Positions 16,110-24,321 of a DNA stretch of 44,882 nt are shown here, piece after piece. Position 1 is the first letter of the stretch. The number at the start of each line of letters is the position of its first letter. Source of the stretch: Selenomonas sp. (lineage in GTDB: Bacteria > Bacillota > Negativicutes > Selenomonadales > Selenomonadaceae); assembly GCF_022771645.1 (NCBI RefSeq), contig NZ_JALFCU010000016.1:1-44882 (forward strand), read 5' to 3'. The notes under the pieces were generated by a model, which was not told where the DNA came from, made no database searches, and saw nothing but the letters and a program-made list of their open reading frames with translations. The position numbers and the translations under genes are program-made.

Positions 16110-17854
16110 TCGCTATCCCCTCCATCGTGTTTTGGTGACTCCGGTGCTTTTGGTGCGTCCGCTGCGCCCGTCAGTTTCTCTTCGCAGAGCGCAAGCAGGT
16201 CGGCGATATCGGCATCGTCCGCCGGTTCTTTCGGCCGCGTCGGGTTCAGGAACACGGTCTGCTTTGAGGTCTCCGGCTCGGCCGCCGCGGCCTCCGTGAA
16301 CGGAATCCAGAACGAGAACGCGCTGCCGCGCCCCGTCACGGACTGGACGTCGATGCCGCCGCCCATGCGGCTGACGAGCTCCTTGACGATGGCGAGGCCG
16401 AGCCCCGTGCCGCCGAAGCGCCGCGTCGTCGAGCCGTCGAGCTGGCGGAACGGCTGGAACAGCTGCCGCTGCTTGTCCTCCGGGATGCCGATGCCCGTGT
16501 CGCGCACCGTGATCTCGAGGAGCTGCGTCGTGCCCTGCTGCCCGATGGCCGCCTTGACGGAAATGAATCCCTTGGACGTGAACTTCAACGCATTGTTCAG
16601 CAAGTTGTTGAGGATCTGCCGCAAGCGCAGCGGATCGCCGACGATGAACTGCGGCACGAGCGCAAGCTCCAGAGGCGTGAACGCAAGGCCCTTGCGCGTC
16701 GCCATTTTTTCGTAGAGGCCGCAGATGCTCGTGAGCGTCTCGTGCAGGTCAAAGCCGATCTGCTCGAGCTGCATGTGGCCGCTGTCGAGCTTCGCGAAAT
16801 CGAGAATATCGCTGACAATGCGCAGGAGGTCGGTCGAACATTGTTTTGCGTTCTCGAGATTTTCGCGTTGCTCCGCCGTCAGCGCCGTGCGCAGCGTGAG
16901 GTCGATCATGCCGTTCATGCCGTTGATCGGCGTGCGAATCTCGTGGCTCATGTTCGCGAGGAACTCGCCTTTCGCGTGCGCGGCGGCCTCAGCGCGGCGA
17001 CGAGCGTCGTCGAGCGCCTGCTCGCGCTGCTTGCGCGCCGAGATGTCGATCATCGCAAGGATGATCTGCCGTTCGCCGTCGCCTGGCGTCTGCGAGAGGA
17101 AAATCTGCAGCCAGACCGGGTCTTCGAGACCGAGGCGGTGCATCGTGACCGTGAACTCGCTCGCGTACGATTCGTTCTTGATGGCCGCTTCGAGATTGCG
17201 CCGCACGGGGCAGCGCGGACAGAGCGTGCCATGGCCGCAGCCGTGCTCGAAACTGTTCTCGCAGCGGAACGCATCGCCGAACTGCATGCCGGCGATGGCC
17301 TGATACGGCCGCTCCATGATCACGATGGCCGCTTCGTTCATGTCGGCGACGGCGGCCTTCTCGTCGAGCACGCAAAGGCCGACTTTCGCCGCCGTGAACA
17401 CGGAGCGCATGTAGTCGTGATCGCGCTGCACTTTGCGCTCGAGTCGCCGCATGCGCGTGACGTCGCGCAGGATGACGGAGCAGCCGTAGACGCTGCCGTC
17501 CGGGTGGACGATGGGCGAGCACGTCGCCGAGAGGAACACGGGCTCGTCTCCGCGATAGATGCCGATGTCGCGCGAGAGGCCGACGGACGAACGGCCTTCC
17601 ATCGCTTTTTTCAGCGGGTCTTTGTACAGGCGTCCCGTGTCGAGCTTCACGAACGGGCAGACCGCCATGCAATGCATGCCGCGCACGTCCTCGCCCTCGC
17701 AGCCGAGGATGCGCGCCGCCGCCGGATTGAGGAACGTGACGCGCTCGTCACGATCCGTGAGGATGATGCCGTCACCGATGTTGCCGAGGAGGCCTTGCAA
17801 GACTTCCGGCGTCAAGAGCTTGCGTCCCGTCCGCATGTCTCTCAATTCTCTCAT
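16106..17854 (-). CDS. PAS-domain sensor histidine kinase with Cys/His cluster
   Basis: A 582-residue cytoplasmic histidine kinase without obvious membrane segments. Two PAS domains (about residues 18-130 and 145-275) precede a HisKA domain with the phospho-acceptor His at about residue 304 in NMSHEIRTPINGM. An HATPase domain follows, with IVSDILDFAKLDSG, RDTGIGIPEDK and RRFGGTGLGLAIVKELV. The second PAS carries Cys198, His204, Cys206, His208, Cys212 and Cys215 in a pattern fit for metal or Fe-S binding. The first has HCMAVCPF (Cys62, Cys66). No receiver domain is fused; the separate CheY-like gene downstream overlaps by 4 bases. It sits at the end of the che operon, after cheB. The start (17854) has only a weak ribosome binding site; ATG at 17836 is an alternative. 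Confidence 0.88.
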   Translation of the reverse strand: MRELRDMRTGRKLLTPEVLQGLLGNIGDGIILTDRDERVTFLNPAAARILGCEGEDVRGMHCMAVCPFVKLDTGRLYKDPLKKAMEGRSSVGLSRDIGIYRGDEPVFLSATCSPIVHPDGSVYGCSVILRDVTRMRRLERKVQRDHDYMRSVFTAAKVGLCVLDEKAAVADMNEAAIVIMERPYQAIAGMQFGDAFRCENSFEHGCGHGTLCPRCPVRRNLEAAIKNESYASEFTVTMHRLGLEDPVWLQIFLSQTPGDGERQIILAMIDISARKQREQALDDARRRAEAAAHAKGEFLANMSHEIRTPINGMNGMIDLTLRTALTAEQRENLENAKQCSTDLLRIVSDILDFAKLDSGHMQLEQIGFDLHETLTSICGLYEKMATRKGLAFTPLELALVPQFIVGDPLRLRQILNNLLNNALKFTSKGFISVKAAIGQQGTTQLLEITVRDTGIGIPEDKQRQLFQPFRQLDGSTTRRFGGTGLGLAIVKELVSRMGGGIDVQSVTGRGSAFSFWIPFTEAAAAEPETSKQTVFLNPTRPKEPADDADIADLLALCEEKLTGAADAPKAPESPKHDGGDSE

Positions 17855-17881
17855 TCCATCACTTCATTTCTGTTGCACAGG

Positions 17882-18892
17882 TTATGCGTGTCCGGCGAGC
17901 GCAAGAATCGCGCCCGGGATGGCATCGAGCGGCAGCTGGCGCTCGACGGCGCCGAGCTCATACGCTGCGCGCGGCATGCCGTAGACGACGCACGACCGCT
18001 CGTCCTGCCCGATCGTGTGCGCGCCGGCCTCGCGCATGAGGCGGAGGCCCTCCGCGCCGTCCGCGCCCATGCCCGTGAAGATCGCGCCGAGCGCGTGACT
18101 GCCCACTTGCTCGGCAACGGAACGGAACAGCACATCGACGGACGGACAATGGCCGTTGACGCGCGCGCCTTTCGCGCAGGCGGCCGTGAGGCGGCCGCCC
18201 GCCGCCCGCACGCGCAAGTGCTGGTCGCCCGGCGCGACGTAGATGTGATCCGCCTCGAGCACATCGCCGTCCTGCGCCTCCTTCGCGTGGAGCGCGGATT
18301 CACGGTCGAGGCGTTTCGCGAACATATAGGAAAAGCCGGGCGGGATATGCTGTACGATGACGATGGGCGGCAACGGCGGCACGAGGCTGTGGATCACGGT
18401 CGCGAGCGCTTCCGTCCCGCCGGTCGACGCGCCGAGCGCGATGAGCGTGATACGCCGATTTTTCGCAGGCACTTGCGATGACGGCGGCGGCGCAATATTG
18501 CCCGCATTCGCCTGCATCACGATGCGCTCGATGCGCCGCGCGAGCTCCGTGAAAAACAGTTGTGGCGAGCAGCCGACCGGCTTTTGCAGAAACTCCCGTG
18601 CGCCCGCCGCGCGCGCGAGCGGCTCGTAGCGCGCATCGCCCGTCACGACGATGGTCGGCTGGTCGTACTGCGCGAGGAGCTTCGTGAGGAATTCGATGCC
18701 GTCCATGCGCGGCATCTCGACGTCAAGGATCATGACGTCCGGCACGAACCGCAGGATGGCATCGCGCGCCTCGAAGGGATCGCCGGCCGTTTCGAGCCGG
18801 CTGCCCGGCGGCAGGACGCGCCCGAGCTCCCGCTCCATGAGCGAGCGGAAGAAGAGCGAATCGTCCACGAGGAGGACGCGAACAGGCTGCAT
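17882..18892 (-). CDS. cheB: chemotaxis protein-glutamate methylesterase/deamidase
   Basis: CheB removes methyl groups from receptor glutamates and deamidates receptor glutamines, giving adaptation. The 336-residue protein has an N-terminal receiver domain (VLLVDDSLFFRSL, phospho-Asp in MILDVEMPRMDG) and a C-terminal methylesterase domain. That domain carries Ser in LGASTGGTEAL, His in VQHIPPGFSYMFAKRL and Asp in FTGMGADGAEGL, the full catalytic triad. The frame is open further upstream, but ATG at 18892 has AGAGGG 6 bases before it and starts exactly at the receiver domain. It follows cheR by 13 bases. Confidence 0.95.
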   Translation of the reverse strand: MQPVRVLLVDDSLFFRSLMERELGRVLPPGSRLETAGDPFEARDAILRFVPDVMILDVEMPRMDGIEFLTKLLAQYDQPTIVVTGDARYEPLARAAGAREFLQKPVGCSPQLFFTELARRIERIVMQANAGNIAPPPSSQVPAKNRRITLIALGASTGGTEALATVIHSLVPPLPPIVIVQHIPPGFSYMFAKRLDRESALHAKEAQDGDVLEADHIYVAPGDQHLRVRAAGGRLTAACAKGARVNGHCPSVDVLFRSVAEQVGSHALGAIFTGMGADGAEGLRLMREAGAHTIGQDERSCVVYGMPRAAYELGAVERQLPLDAIPGAILALAGHA

Positions 18893-18905
18893 GGGAATCC
18901 CTCTT

Positions 18906-19733
18906 TTACAACAATTTCTTGCGGTAGACGGACGGCATGACATAGTCGAAGTCCGGCGCCGCCTGCCGGTCGATGACCTCGGAATGACCAAGAAACAGAT
19001 AGCCGCCCGGCACGAGGAAATCGGCAAATTTCGCTGCGAGCTGCTGCCGCGTCGGCGCGTCGAAATAAATCATGACGTTGCGGCAGAAGATGACATGGAA
19101 CGAGCGACGGAACGGGAACACGGGCGTCATGAGGTTGAACGGGCGATAGAGCACCTGCCGCCGCACGGCATCGATGACTTGCACATGCGTATCGTCAACG
19201 CGGTGGAAATAGCCGCGCCGCCATGCGTCGGGCAGGACGTCGACCGTCGCGGACGGATAGACGCCGCGCTGCGCGAACGCGAGCACGTCGCGCGAGAGGT
19301 CGGTCGCGAGCAACGTCTTTTCCCACATCGGCCCACGCAGGCCGAAGCGGTCCTCGAGGAGCATCGCGAGCGTATACGACTCCTGCCCCGTCGAGCACGC
19401 CGCGCACCACGTGCGGATGTCGCCGTCGCGCACCGTGCGCTCGATCCACGGCAGCACCTCGTCGCGGTAATAGGCGAAATGATCTGCCTCGCGCAGGAAA
19501 AACGTGTGATGCGTCGTGATGGCCTCAGACAGCAGCTTGAGGTAGCGCCCCGTATGGTCTTGCCGCAGGGCGCGCAGGAAGCCGGCCGCCGTGCCGCACG
19601 CTTCCGCCGCCCCGCCCTCTTTCAACAGGCGGTAAAGACGCGACTCGAGGAGCGCCTGCTTCGACGGCGGCAGCTGGATGCCGAACTCCCGCGCCACGAC
19701 CGCCGCGAATCCCTGGAACGTCTCGGGGCTCAA
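18906..19733 (-). CDS. cheR: chemotaxis protein methyltransferase, TTG start
   Basis: CheR methylates receptor glutamates with S-adenosylmethionine. The 275-residue protein has the N-terminal helical domain and the SAM-binding domain with TFFLREADHFAYYRDEVLP, WCAACSTGQESYTLAML and FHVIFCRNVMIYFDAPTRQQ. The start codon is TTG at 19733, with AGAAGGG about 11 bases upstream. It overlaps the TGA of the preceding receptor gene (TTGA), suggesting coupling of receptor and methyltransferase synthesis. Confidence 0.94.
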   Translation of the reverse strand: MSPETFQGFAAVVAREFGIQLPPSKQALLESRLYRLLKEGGAAEACGTAAGFLRALRQDHTGRYLKLLSEAITTHHTFFLREADHFAYYRDEVLPWIERTVRDGDIRTWCAACSTGQESYTLAMLLEDRFGLRGPMWEKTLLATDLSRDVLAFAQRGVYPSATVDVLPDAWRRGYFHRVDDTHVQVIDAVRRQVLYRPFNLMTPVFPFRRSFHVIFCRNVMIYFDAPTRQQLAAKFADFLVPGGYLFLGHSEVIDRQAAPDFDYVMPSVYRKKLL

Positions 19734-21418
19734 TACTTGCCGAACCCTTCTTCTTCCGTCAGCGCGATGTGCGTCGGACGCTGTTTCGCACCGGCGTGTG
19801 GCGCCGGCGGCAGCTGCGGCTTTTTGATGGCGCTTTGCGGTGCCGGCCTATGGTCAACCGATACGAACGACGTGTCAAGGCGGAACTGGCCGGCCGTTTC
19901 CTTCAGGCGCTCGGCCTGCGCGCTGAGCTCTTCGCTCGCCGATGCGGCCTGCTCGCTCGTCGCAGAGTTCGACTGCACGACCTGCGAGACCTGCGTGACG
20001 CCCTGATCGATCTGCGCAAGCGCGAGCTTCTGCTCGTTCGACGCCTTCGCGATGGCCCCGACGATGTCCGCCGTCTCCGTGACATGCTTCATGATGGCTT
20101 GCAGCGCGTCGGCCGTCTTCGTCGCGATCGTGCGGCCGTTTTCGACCTTCGCGATGGAATCCTCGATCATGTCAGTCGTTTCCTTCGCGGCCTTCGCGCT
20201 GCGCGCCGCAAGGTTGCGGACTTCCTCGGCGACGACGGCGAAGCCTTTGCCGTGCTGGCCGGCGCGCGCAGCCTCGACAGCGGCGTTGAGCGCGAGGATA
20301 TTCGTCTGGAACGCGATTTCGTCAATGACCTTGATGATTTTCGAGATGTTCGTCGACGAGACGTTGATGGCATCCATGGCTGCGAGCATTTCTTTCATAT
20401 CACCATCGCCGACGTTCGCCTGCTCGCGCGCTTTTTCCGTGAGCTCGTGCGCTTGCTCGGCGTTCTCGGCGTTGCTCGCCGTCTGCGACGAGATTTCCGA
20501 AATGGACGACGACAGTTCCTCGACAGACGATGCCTGTTCCGCCGCGCCCTGCGACAGCGACACGCTCGCGTCCGAGACGTTGCGCGCGCCGGCCGCGACC
20601 TGGTCGGCCGCCATGTGGATCTCGTTCATGGACTTCTGGAGGTTCTTGCGCATCTCTTCGAGCGCGGCTGCGAGACAGCCGATCTCGTCATCGGCGAGCA
20701 CCTGGACTGGCTGCGTGAGGTCGCCGCCCGCGACGGCCGCCGCGCGCTCCTGCAGGCGCGAGAGGCGCGTCGAAATCATGCGCGCGAGCCAGAGGCCGAT
20801 GAGCATGGCGATGACGATGACGACGAGCGAAACAGCGAACATGACGATGCGGTTCTGCGAGATGCTGTCACCGAGCGTCGCCGTCTCTTGCGCCGCGCCG
20901 CTCACGCCGAGGTTCGCGATCGTCTCGAAATCCGTCGCGAGCTCGCCGCCGAGGTCATGCACGGGCTTGAGTTCCGGCAGTGCGTCGACGGGCGAGCCCG
21001 GCACGGTCTGCGCCGCCATGAGCGCCGCGCGTGCCGTGCGATAGCTGCTCAGGTCTTTCTGCAGCTTCGCCATGGCCGCTTTCGCCGCATCGCTCTCGAT
21101 GGTGGGCGCGAGAGCCGCGATTGCTTCGTCGATGCGCTTGTCCTGCGCCGCCATTTCGCCAGCGATCTTCTGCCGCTCGACCGGGTCGATGCGGAACAGG
21201 TAGCGCGTCAGGCTGCCGCGCGCCTCGCTGAACGATTTGCCGGCCTGCACGGCGTTCAGCGCCGCCTGCGTGTCGTATTTGTCAATGCGCTGATACGCGC
21301 TGTTGATGCTTTCGACCGTGCTCTGCGTCAGGAACACGGAAACGAGCATGAGCGCGCCCATGAACGCCACGAGCGCGACGAGTTTCGTCCCGACCTTGAT
21401 ATCCTTGAAACCTTTCAT
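19730..21418 (-). CDS. methyl-accepting chemotaxis protein (operon-encoded, four-helix-bundle sensor type)
   Basis: A 562-residue receptor. A first membrane segment (LVALVAFMGALMLVSVFLT) is followed by about 170 helical residues that resemble a four-helix-bundle ligand domain. A second membrane segment (IVMFAVSLVVIVIAMLIGLWLA), HAMP and the signalling coiled coil with tip IAFQTNILALNAAVEAARAG come next. A proline-rich linker then leads to a short acidic C-terminus ending EEGFGKY. This is not the NWETF-type CheR tether but could be a flexible tail. Its ATG overlaps the cheW stop (ATGA) and its stop overlaps cheR. This is probably the receptor to which this CheA/W/R/B set is dedicated. The ligand is unknown. 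Confidence 0.92.
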   Translation of the reverse strand: MKGFKDIKVGTKLVALVAFMGALMLVSVFLTQSTVESINSAYQRIDKYDTQAALNAVQAGKSFSEARGSLTRYLFRIDPVERQKIAGEMAAQDKRIDEAIAALAPTIESDAAKAAMAKLQKDLSSYRTARAALMAAQTVPGSPVDALPELKPVHDLGGELATDFETIANLGVSGAAQETATLGDSISQNRIVMFAVSLVVIVIAMLIGLWLARMISTRLSRLQERAAAVAGGDLTQPVQVLADDEIGCLAAALEEMRKNLQKSMNEIHMAADQVAAGARNVSDASVSLSQGAAEQASSVEELSSSISEISSQTASNAENAEQAHELTEKAREQANVGDGDMKEMLAAMDAINVSSTNISKIIKVIDEIAFQTNILALNAAVEAARAGQHGKGFAVVAEEVRNLAARSAKAAKETTDMIEDSIAKVENGRTIATKTADALQAIMKHVTETADIVGAIAKASNEQKLALAQIDQGVTQVSQVVQSNSATSEQAASASEELSAQAERLKETAGQFRLDTSFVSVDHRPAPQSAIKKPQLPPAPHAGAKQRPTHIALTEEEGFGKY

Positions 21419-21948
21419 TTGTCCGTCCCTCCGTTTTCCGTGCCCTGCGGCGCTTCGTCCTCATCCGCCATGCTTTCGAAAAGTTCATTTTCTTCCTTCG
21501 AAAACAGCTTTTCCCAATCGAGCAGCAGCACGACCTTGCTGCCTTCGTCCAGCCGCCCGACGCCCTTGATGTAGCGGTTCTGCGCCGCTTTGAGCTTCGG
21601 CGGCGGCACGACTTGTGCCTCGGGGATGTCGCGCACCTCGCTGACGCCGTCGATGATGAGGCCGACGAGCACGCCGTCCGCCTCGATGACGATGACGCAC
21701 GTGCGGTCCGTGTACACGCGCGGCGCGCGGTGGAAGCGCAGCCGCATGTCGACGACCGGGATGATCTTGCCGCGCAGGTTGATGATGCCTTTCACGTATT
21801 CCGGCACTTCCGGGACGGCCGTGATCGGCAGGATGCCGATGATCTCGATCACGACCTTGATGTCGATGCCATAGAGCTCGTCCTCGAGCGTGAATGTCAG
21901 GTACTTGTCCCGCTGCGTATCTTCTTCCGCTTGGAGTTCTTCGTCCAA
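21415..21948 (-). CDS. cheW: chemotaxis adaptor protein CheW, TTG start
   Basis: CheW couples receptors to CheA. The protein has a single CheW domain with KYLTFTLEDELYGIDIKVV, the YVKGIINLRGKIIPVVDMR block and a C-terminal VGRLDEGSKVVLLLDWEKLF. An acidic extension of about 25 residues follows (ENELFESMADEDEAPQGTEN). The open frame runs to 22065, but GGAGGG lies 7 bases before TTG at 21948, giving 177 residues beginning MDEELQAEED. The upstream part has no homology-like features. It is 52 bases after cheA and overlaps the next receptor gene by ATGA. Confidence 0.92.
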   Translation of the reverse strand: MDEELQAEEDTQRDKYLTFTLEDELYGIDIKVVIEIIGILPITAVPEVPEYVKGIINLRGKIIPVVDMRLRFHRAPRVYTDRTCVIVIEADGVLVGLIIDGVSEVRDIPEAQVVPPPKLKAAQNRYIKGVGRLDEGSKVVLLLDWEKLFSKEENELFESMADEDEAPQGTENGGTDK

Positions 21949-22000
21949 AACAATCCCTCCATTTCCTTCTCTGGAGTGAACAATTTTATGAGAACCGCCG

Positions 22001-24142
22001 TCATGCGTAGATGAGGCGGGCGGTTTTCTCCGGGTCGATGATGAGGCTGATGCCGCCGTCTCCAAGGAGCGTGCAACCTGTAATGCCCGTGCGCTCCGTC
22101 ATGCCGCGGATGTATGTTGGCACGGGCTTCACGACGATCTGCTGCACGCCGAGGAGTTCGTCGGCCGCTAAGAGAAACGGCTTGCCGTCCGCCTCGACGA
22201 GCAGCAGGATGGCCTGCGTGAGGTCGTCCTGCGCATCCTCGATGCCATAGAGCCGCGCGAGGCGCAGCACGGGACAGCATCGCCCGGCGTCCATGCACAT
22301 CTCGTGCCCTTCCGCATCGAGGAAGACCTGCCCCTCGGCGGGGCGGAACGAGCGACGGATGGAACGGATGGGCAGCGTGTAGCGCGCGCCGCCGACCGAG
22401 AGCACCATGCCGTCGACGATGGCGAGCGTCAACGGGATGCGGATTGTCGTGACCGTGCCCTGCCCCTCCACGCTGTCGACGGCGACGCTGCCGCCGAGGC
22501 TGCGGATGTTCGAGACGACGACGTCCATGCCGACGCCGCGCCCCGAGTACTCCGTGACCTCGTCATTCGTCGAAAAGCCCGGCGCGAAGATGAAGCCGAA
22601 GACCTCCTGATCCGTATAATCGTCCTCCGGTTTCGTCAGCAAGCCTTTTTCGCGCGCCTTCTCCATGATCTTCTCGCGGTTCATGCCGCCACCATCGTCG
22701 CGGATCGTGATGACGACTTCGCCGCCTTCGTTCTGCGCCGCAAGCGTAATCGTGCCTTGTTCCGGTTTGCCGGCCGCTTTGCGTTCCTCCGGCAGCTCGA
22801 TGCCGTGATCCATGGAGTTGCGTACGATGTGCATGAGCGGGTCGCCGATGTGCTCCGTGATGTTCTTGTCGACCTCCGTCTCTTCGCCTTCGAGCACGAG
22901 CCGCGCTTTCTTGCCGAGGTTCTTCGTCATGTCGCGCACAATGCGGTTCATTTTCTTGAACGTGCCTCCGATCGGCACCATGCGCAGCGACATCACACCG
23001 TCCTGCAATTCTTCATTGAGCTTGTGCAGCTGGCGCGCCGCCTTGGAGAAATTCGCGAGCTCGAGCCCCGCGAGGTCCGGGTTCTGCGTCACCATCGACT
23101 CGGCGATGACGAGCTCGCCGACGAGGTCCATGAGGCGGTCGAGCTTGTCGACGCGCACGGAAATCATCTGCGATTCGTGCTCGCCCGATGCTGCGCGCTT
23201 CGGCGCCGGGCGTGGCTTGCGCTCGGGCGGCGGTGGCACGACAGGCGTCGCCGCCTCCGAGGCCTCGATCACGGCCTGCTGCTGCGGCGTCGGCCAATAC
23301 TCGCACTCTGCCGTGCTCGCGAGCTCTTGGAACTCCAGCTTGTCGAGGAAAATCGTCTCTTCGAGGAACGCGCGCGCCGCATCGGCGTTCATGTCGGTCT
23401 GGAACCAGATGCGGAAGCCGACGTCCTTGATCGTGTCGACAGCCTGAGGGTCTTCGAGGATTTTTTCCGGCAGGGAATGGAACTCCGGCGAGATATCCTT
23501 CATGCGGTTCAGCACGCCGAACGCGCGGACTTCCTCCATGCCGCAGTCCGCCTCGAAATGGAGCGTCGCCGCGTAGACGTGCAGGCCGCCCACCTGCTCG
23601 GGCTCCAGCTTCGCCGCCGGGATGAAATACTGCTGCGGCTTTTCCTTCGGCGGCTCGGGCGGCGCGGCCGGCGTCGCTGCGCCTGCGGCCGTTTGCTGCG
23701 GCTTCGCCTTGCGCAGGTCGACGTCCGGGTCGTCGCCGTTGTCGATCTTGAACTGCCGCAAGAACGCGTGCGTGCGCTCGCGCATGTCCGCGCTCGAGCC
23801 GTCCGTCGCCTCGCCTGCGTCGAGCTTGTCGACCTCGCCGTTCATGAAGTCGACGGCCGTCAGCACGATGTCCGTGATGGCCGAGACGTCGACGATCTTC
23901 GGATGCAGCTCGCGGATATAAAAGAAGATGTCTTCCACGGCATGCGCCAGCTTCGAAATCTCTTCGAGCATCATCATGGCCGCCGAGCCCTTGATCGCAT
24001 GCATGGCGCGGAAGATTTCGTTGACATCATCCGGCGCGAAGCTCCCCTCGGACTCGCTCGCGAGCGCGAGCTGCTCGAGCTGCTCGAGGAACTGCCGCGT
24101 CTCGTAGATGAAGACTTCTACCATCGGCTCATGTTCCGCCAC
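22001..24142 (-). CDS. cheA: chemotaxis histidine kinase CheA, GTG start
   Basis: CheA autophosphorylates in receptor arrays and passes phosphate to CheY and CheB. The 713-residue protein has an HPt domain with the phospho-His at residue 48 (FRAMHAIKGSAAMM). A linker/P2-like region rich in Pro and Ala, a dimerisation domain (VRVDKLDRLMDLVGELVIAE) and an HATPase domain (HIVRNSMDHGIELPEERKA, IRDDGGGMNREKI, SGRGVGMDVVVSNI) follow. A CheW-like regulatory domain ends it. The start is GTG with AGGAGGG at ideal spacing. It is the first gene of the operon. An extended -10 (TGTTATTCT) lies just upstream near 24165, but no clear -35 was seen. Confidence 0.96.
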   Translation of the reverse strand: MAEHEPMVEVFIYETRQFLEQLEQLALASESEGSFAPDDVNEIFRAMHAIKGSAAMMMLEEISKLAHAVEDIFFYIRELHPKIVDVSAITDIVLTAVDFMNGEVDKLDAGEATDGSSADMRERTHAFLRQFKIDNGDDPDVDLRKAKPQQTAAGAATPAAPPEPPKEKPQQYFIPAAKLEPEQVGGLHVYAATLHFEADCGMEEVRAFGVLNRMKDISPEFHSLPEKILEDPQAVDTIKDVGFRIWFQTDMNADAARAFLEETIFLDKLEFQELASTAECEYWPTPQQQAVIEASEAATPVVPPPPERKPRPAPKRAASGEHESQMISVRVDKLDRLMDLVGELVIAESMVTQNPDLAGLELANFSKAARQLHKLNEELQDGVMSLRMVPIGGTFKKMNRIVRDMTKNLGKKARLVLEGEETEVDKNITEHIGDPLMHIVRNSMDHGIELPEERKAAGKPEQGTITLAAQNEGGEVVITIRDDGGGMNREKIMEKAREKGLLTKPEDDYTDQEVFGFIFAPGFSTNDEVTEYSGRGVGMDVVVSNIRSLGGSVAVDSVEGQGTVTTIRIPLTLAIVDGMVLSVGGARYTLPIRSIRRSFRPAEGQVFLDAEGHEMCMDAGRCCPVLRLARLYGIEDAQDDLTQAILLLVEADGKPFLLAADELLGVQQIVVKPVPTYIRGMTERTGITGCTLLGDGGISLIIDPEKTARLIYA

Positions 24143-24262
24143 CGCGCATCCCTCCTTACTTCCTAGAATAACATTTTTTCCATTCGTATTATTCCATGAC
24201 CGCGCGAAAAAATCCTGCCGCCAATTGCGCTTTTCTCGTTACGTTCACGTAAAAAATCCATC

Positions 24263-24300
24263 AAAAAAGACTGCAACGAAGCTCGTCTGCTTCGTTGCAG
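24263..24300 (-). terminator. terminator after the ABC exporter gene
   Basis: Minus strand CTGCAACGAAG...CTTCGTTGCAG perfect 11-bp stem followed by TTTTTT, between the ABC gene stop and cheA. Confidence 0.9.
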
Positions 24301-24321
24301 CCTTCTTGCTGCGGTCTATCA

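Noticed and set aside
19769..21574. A 601-codon plus-strand frame opposite the operon chemoreceptor, and similar frames opposite cheA, the histidine kinase and comM
   Set aside because: Same antisense codon-bias effect; Arg/Asp/Leu-rich translations without domain patterns.
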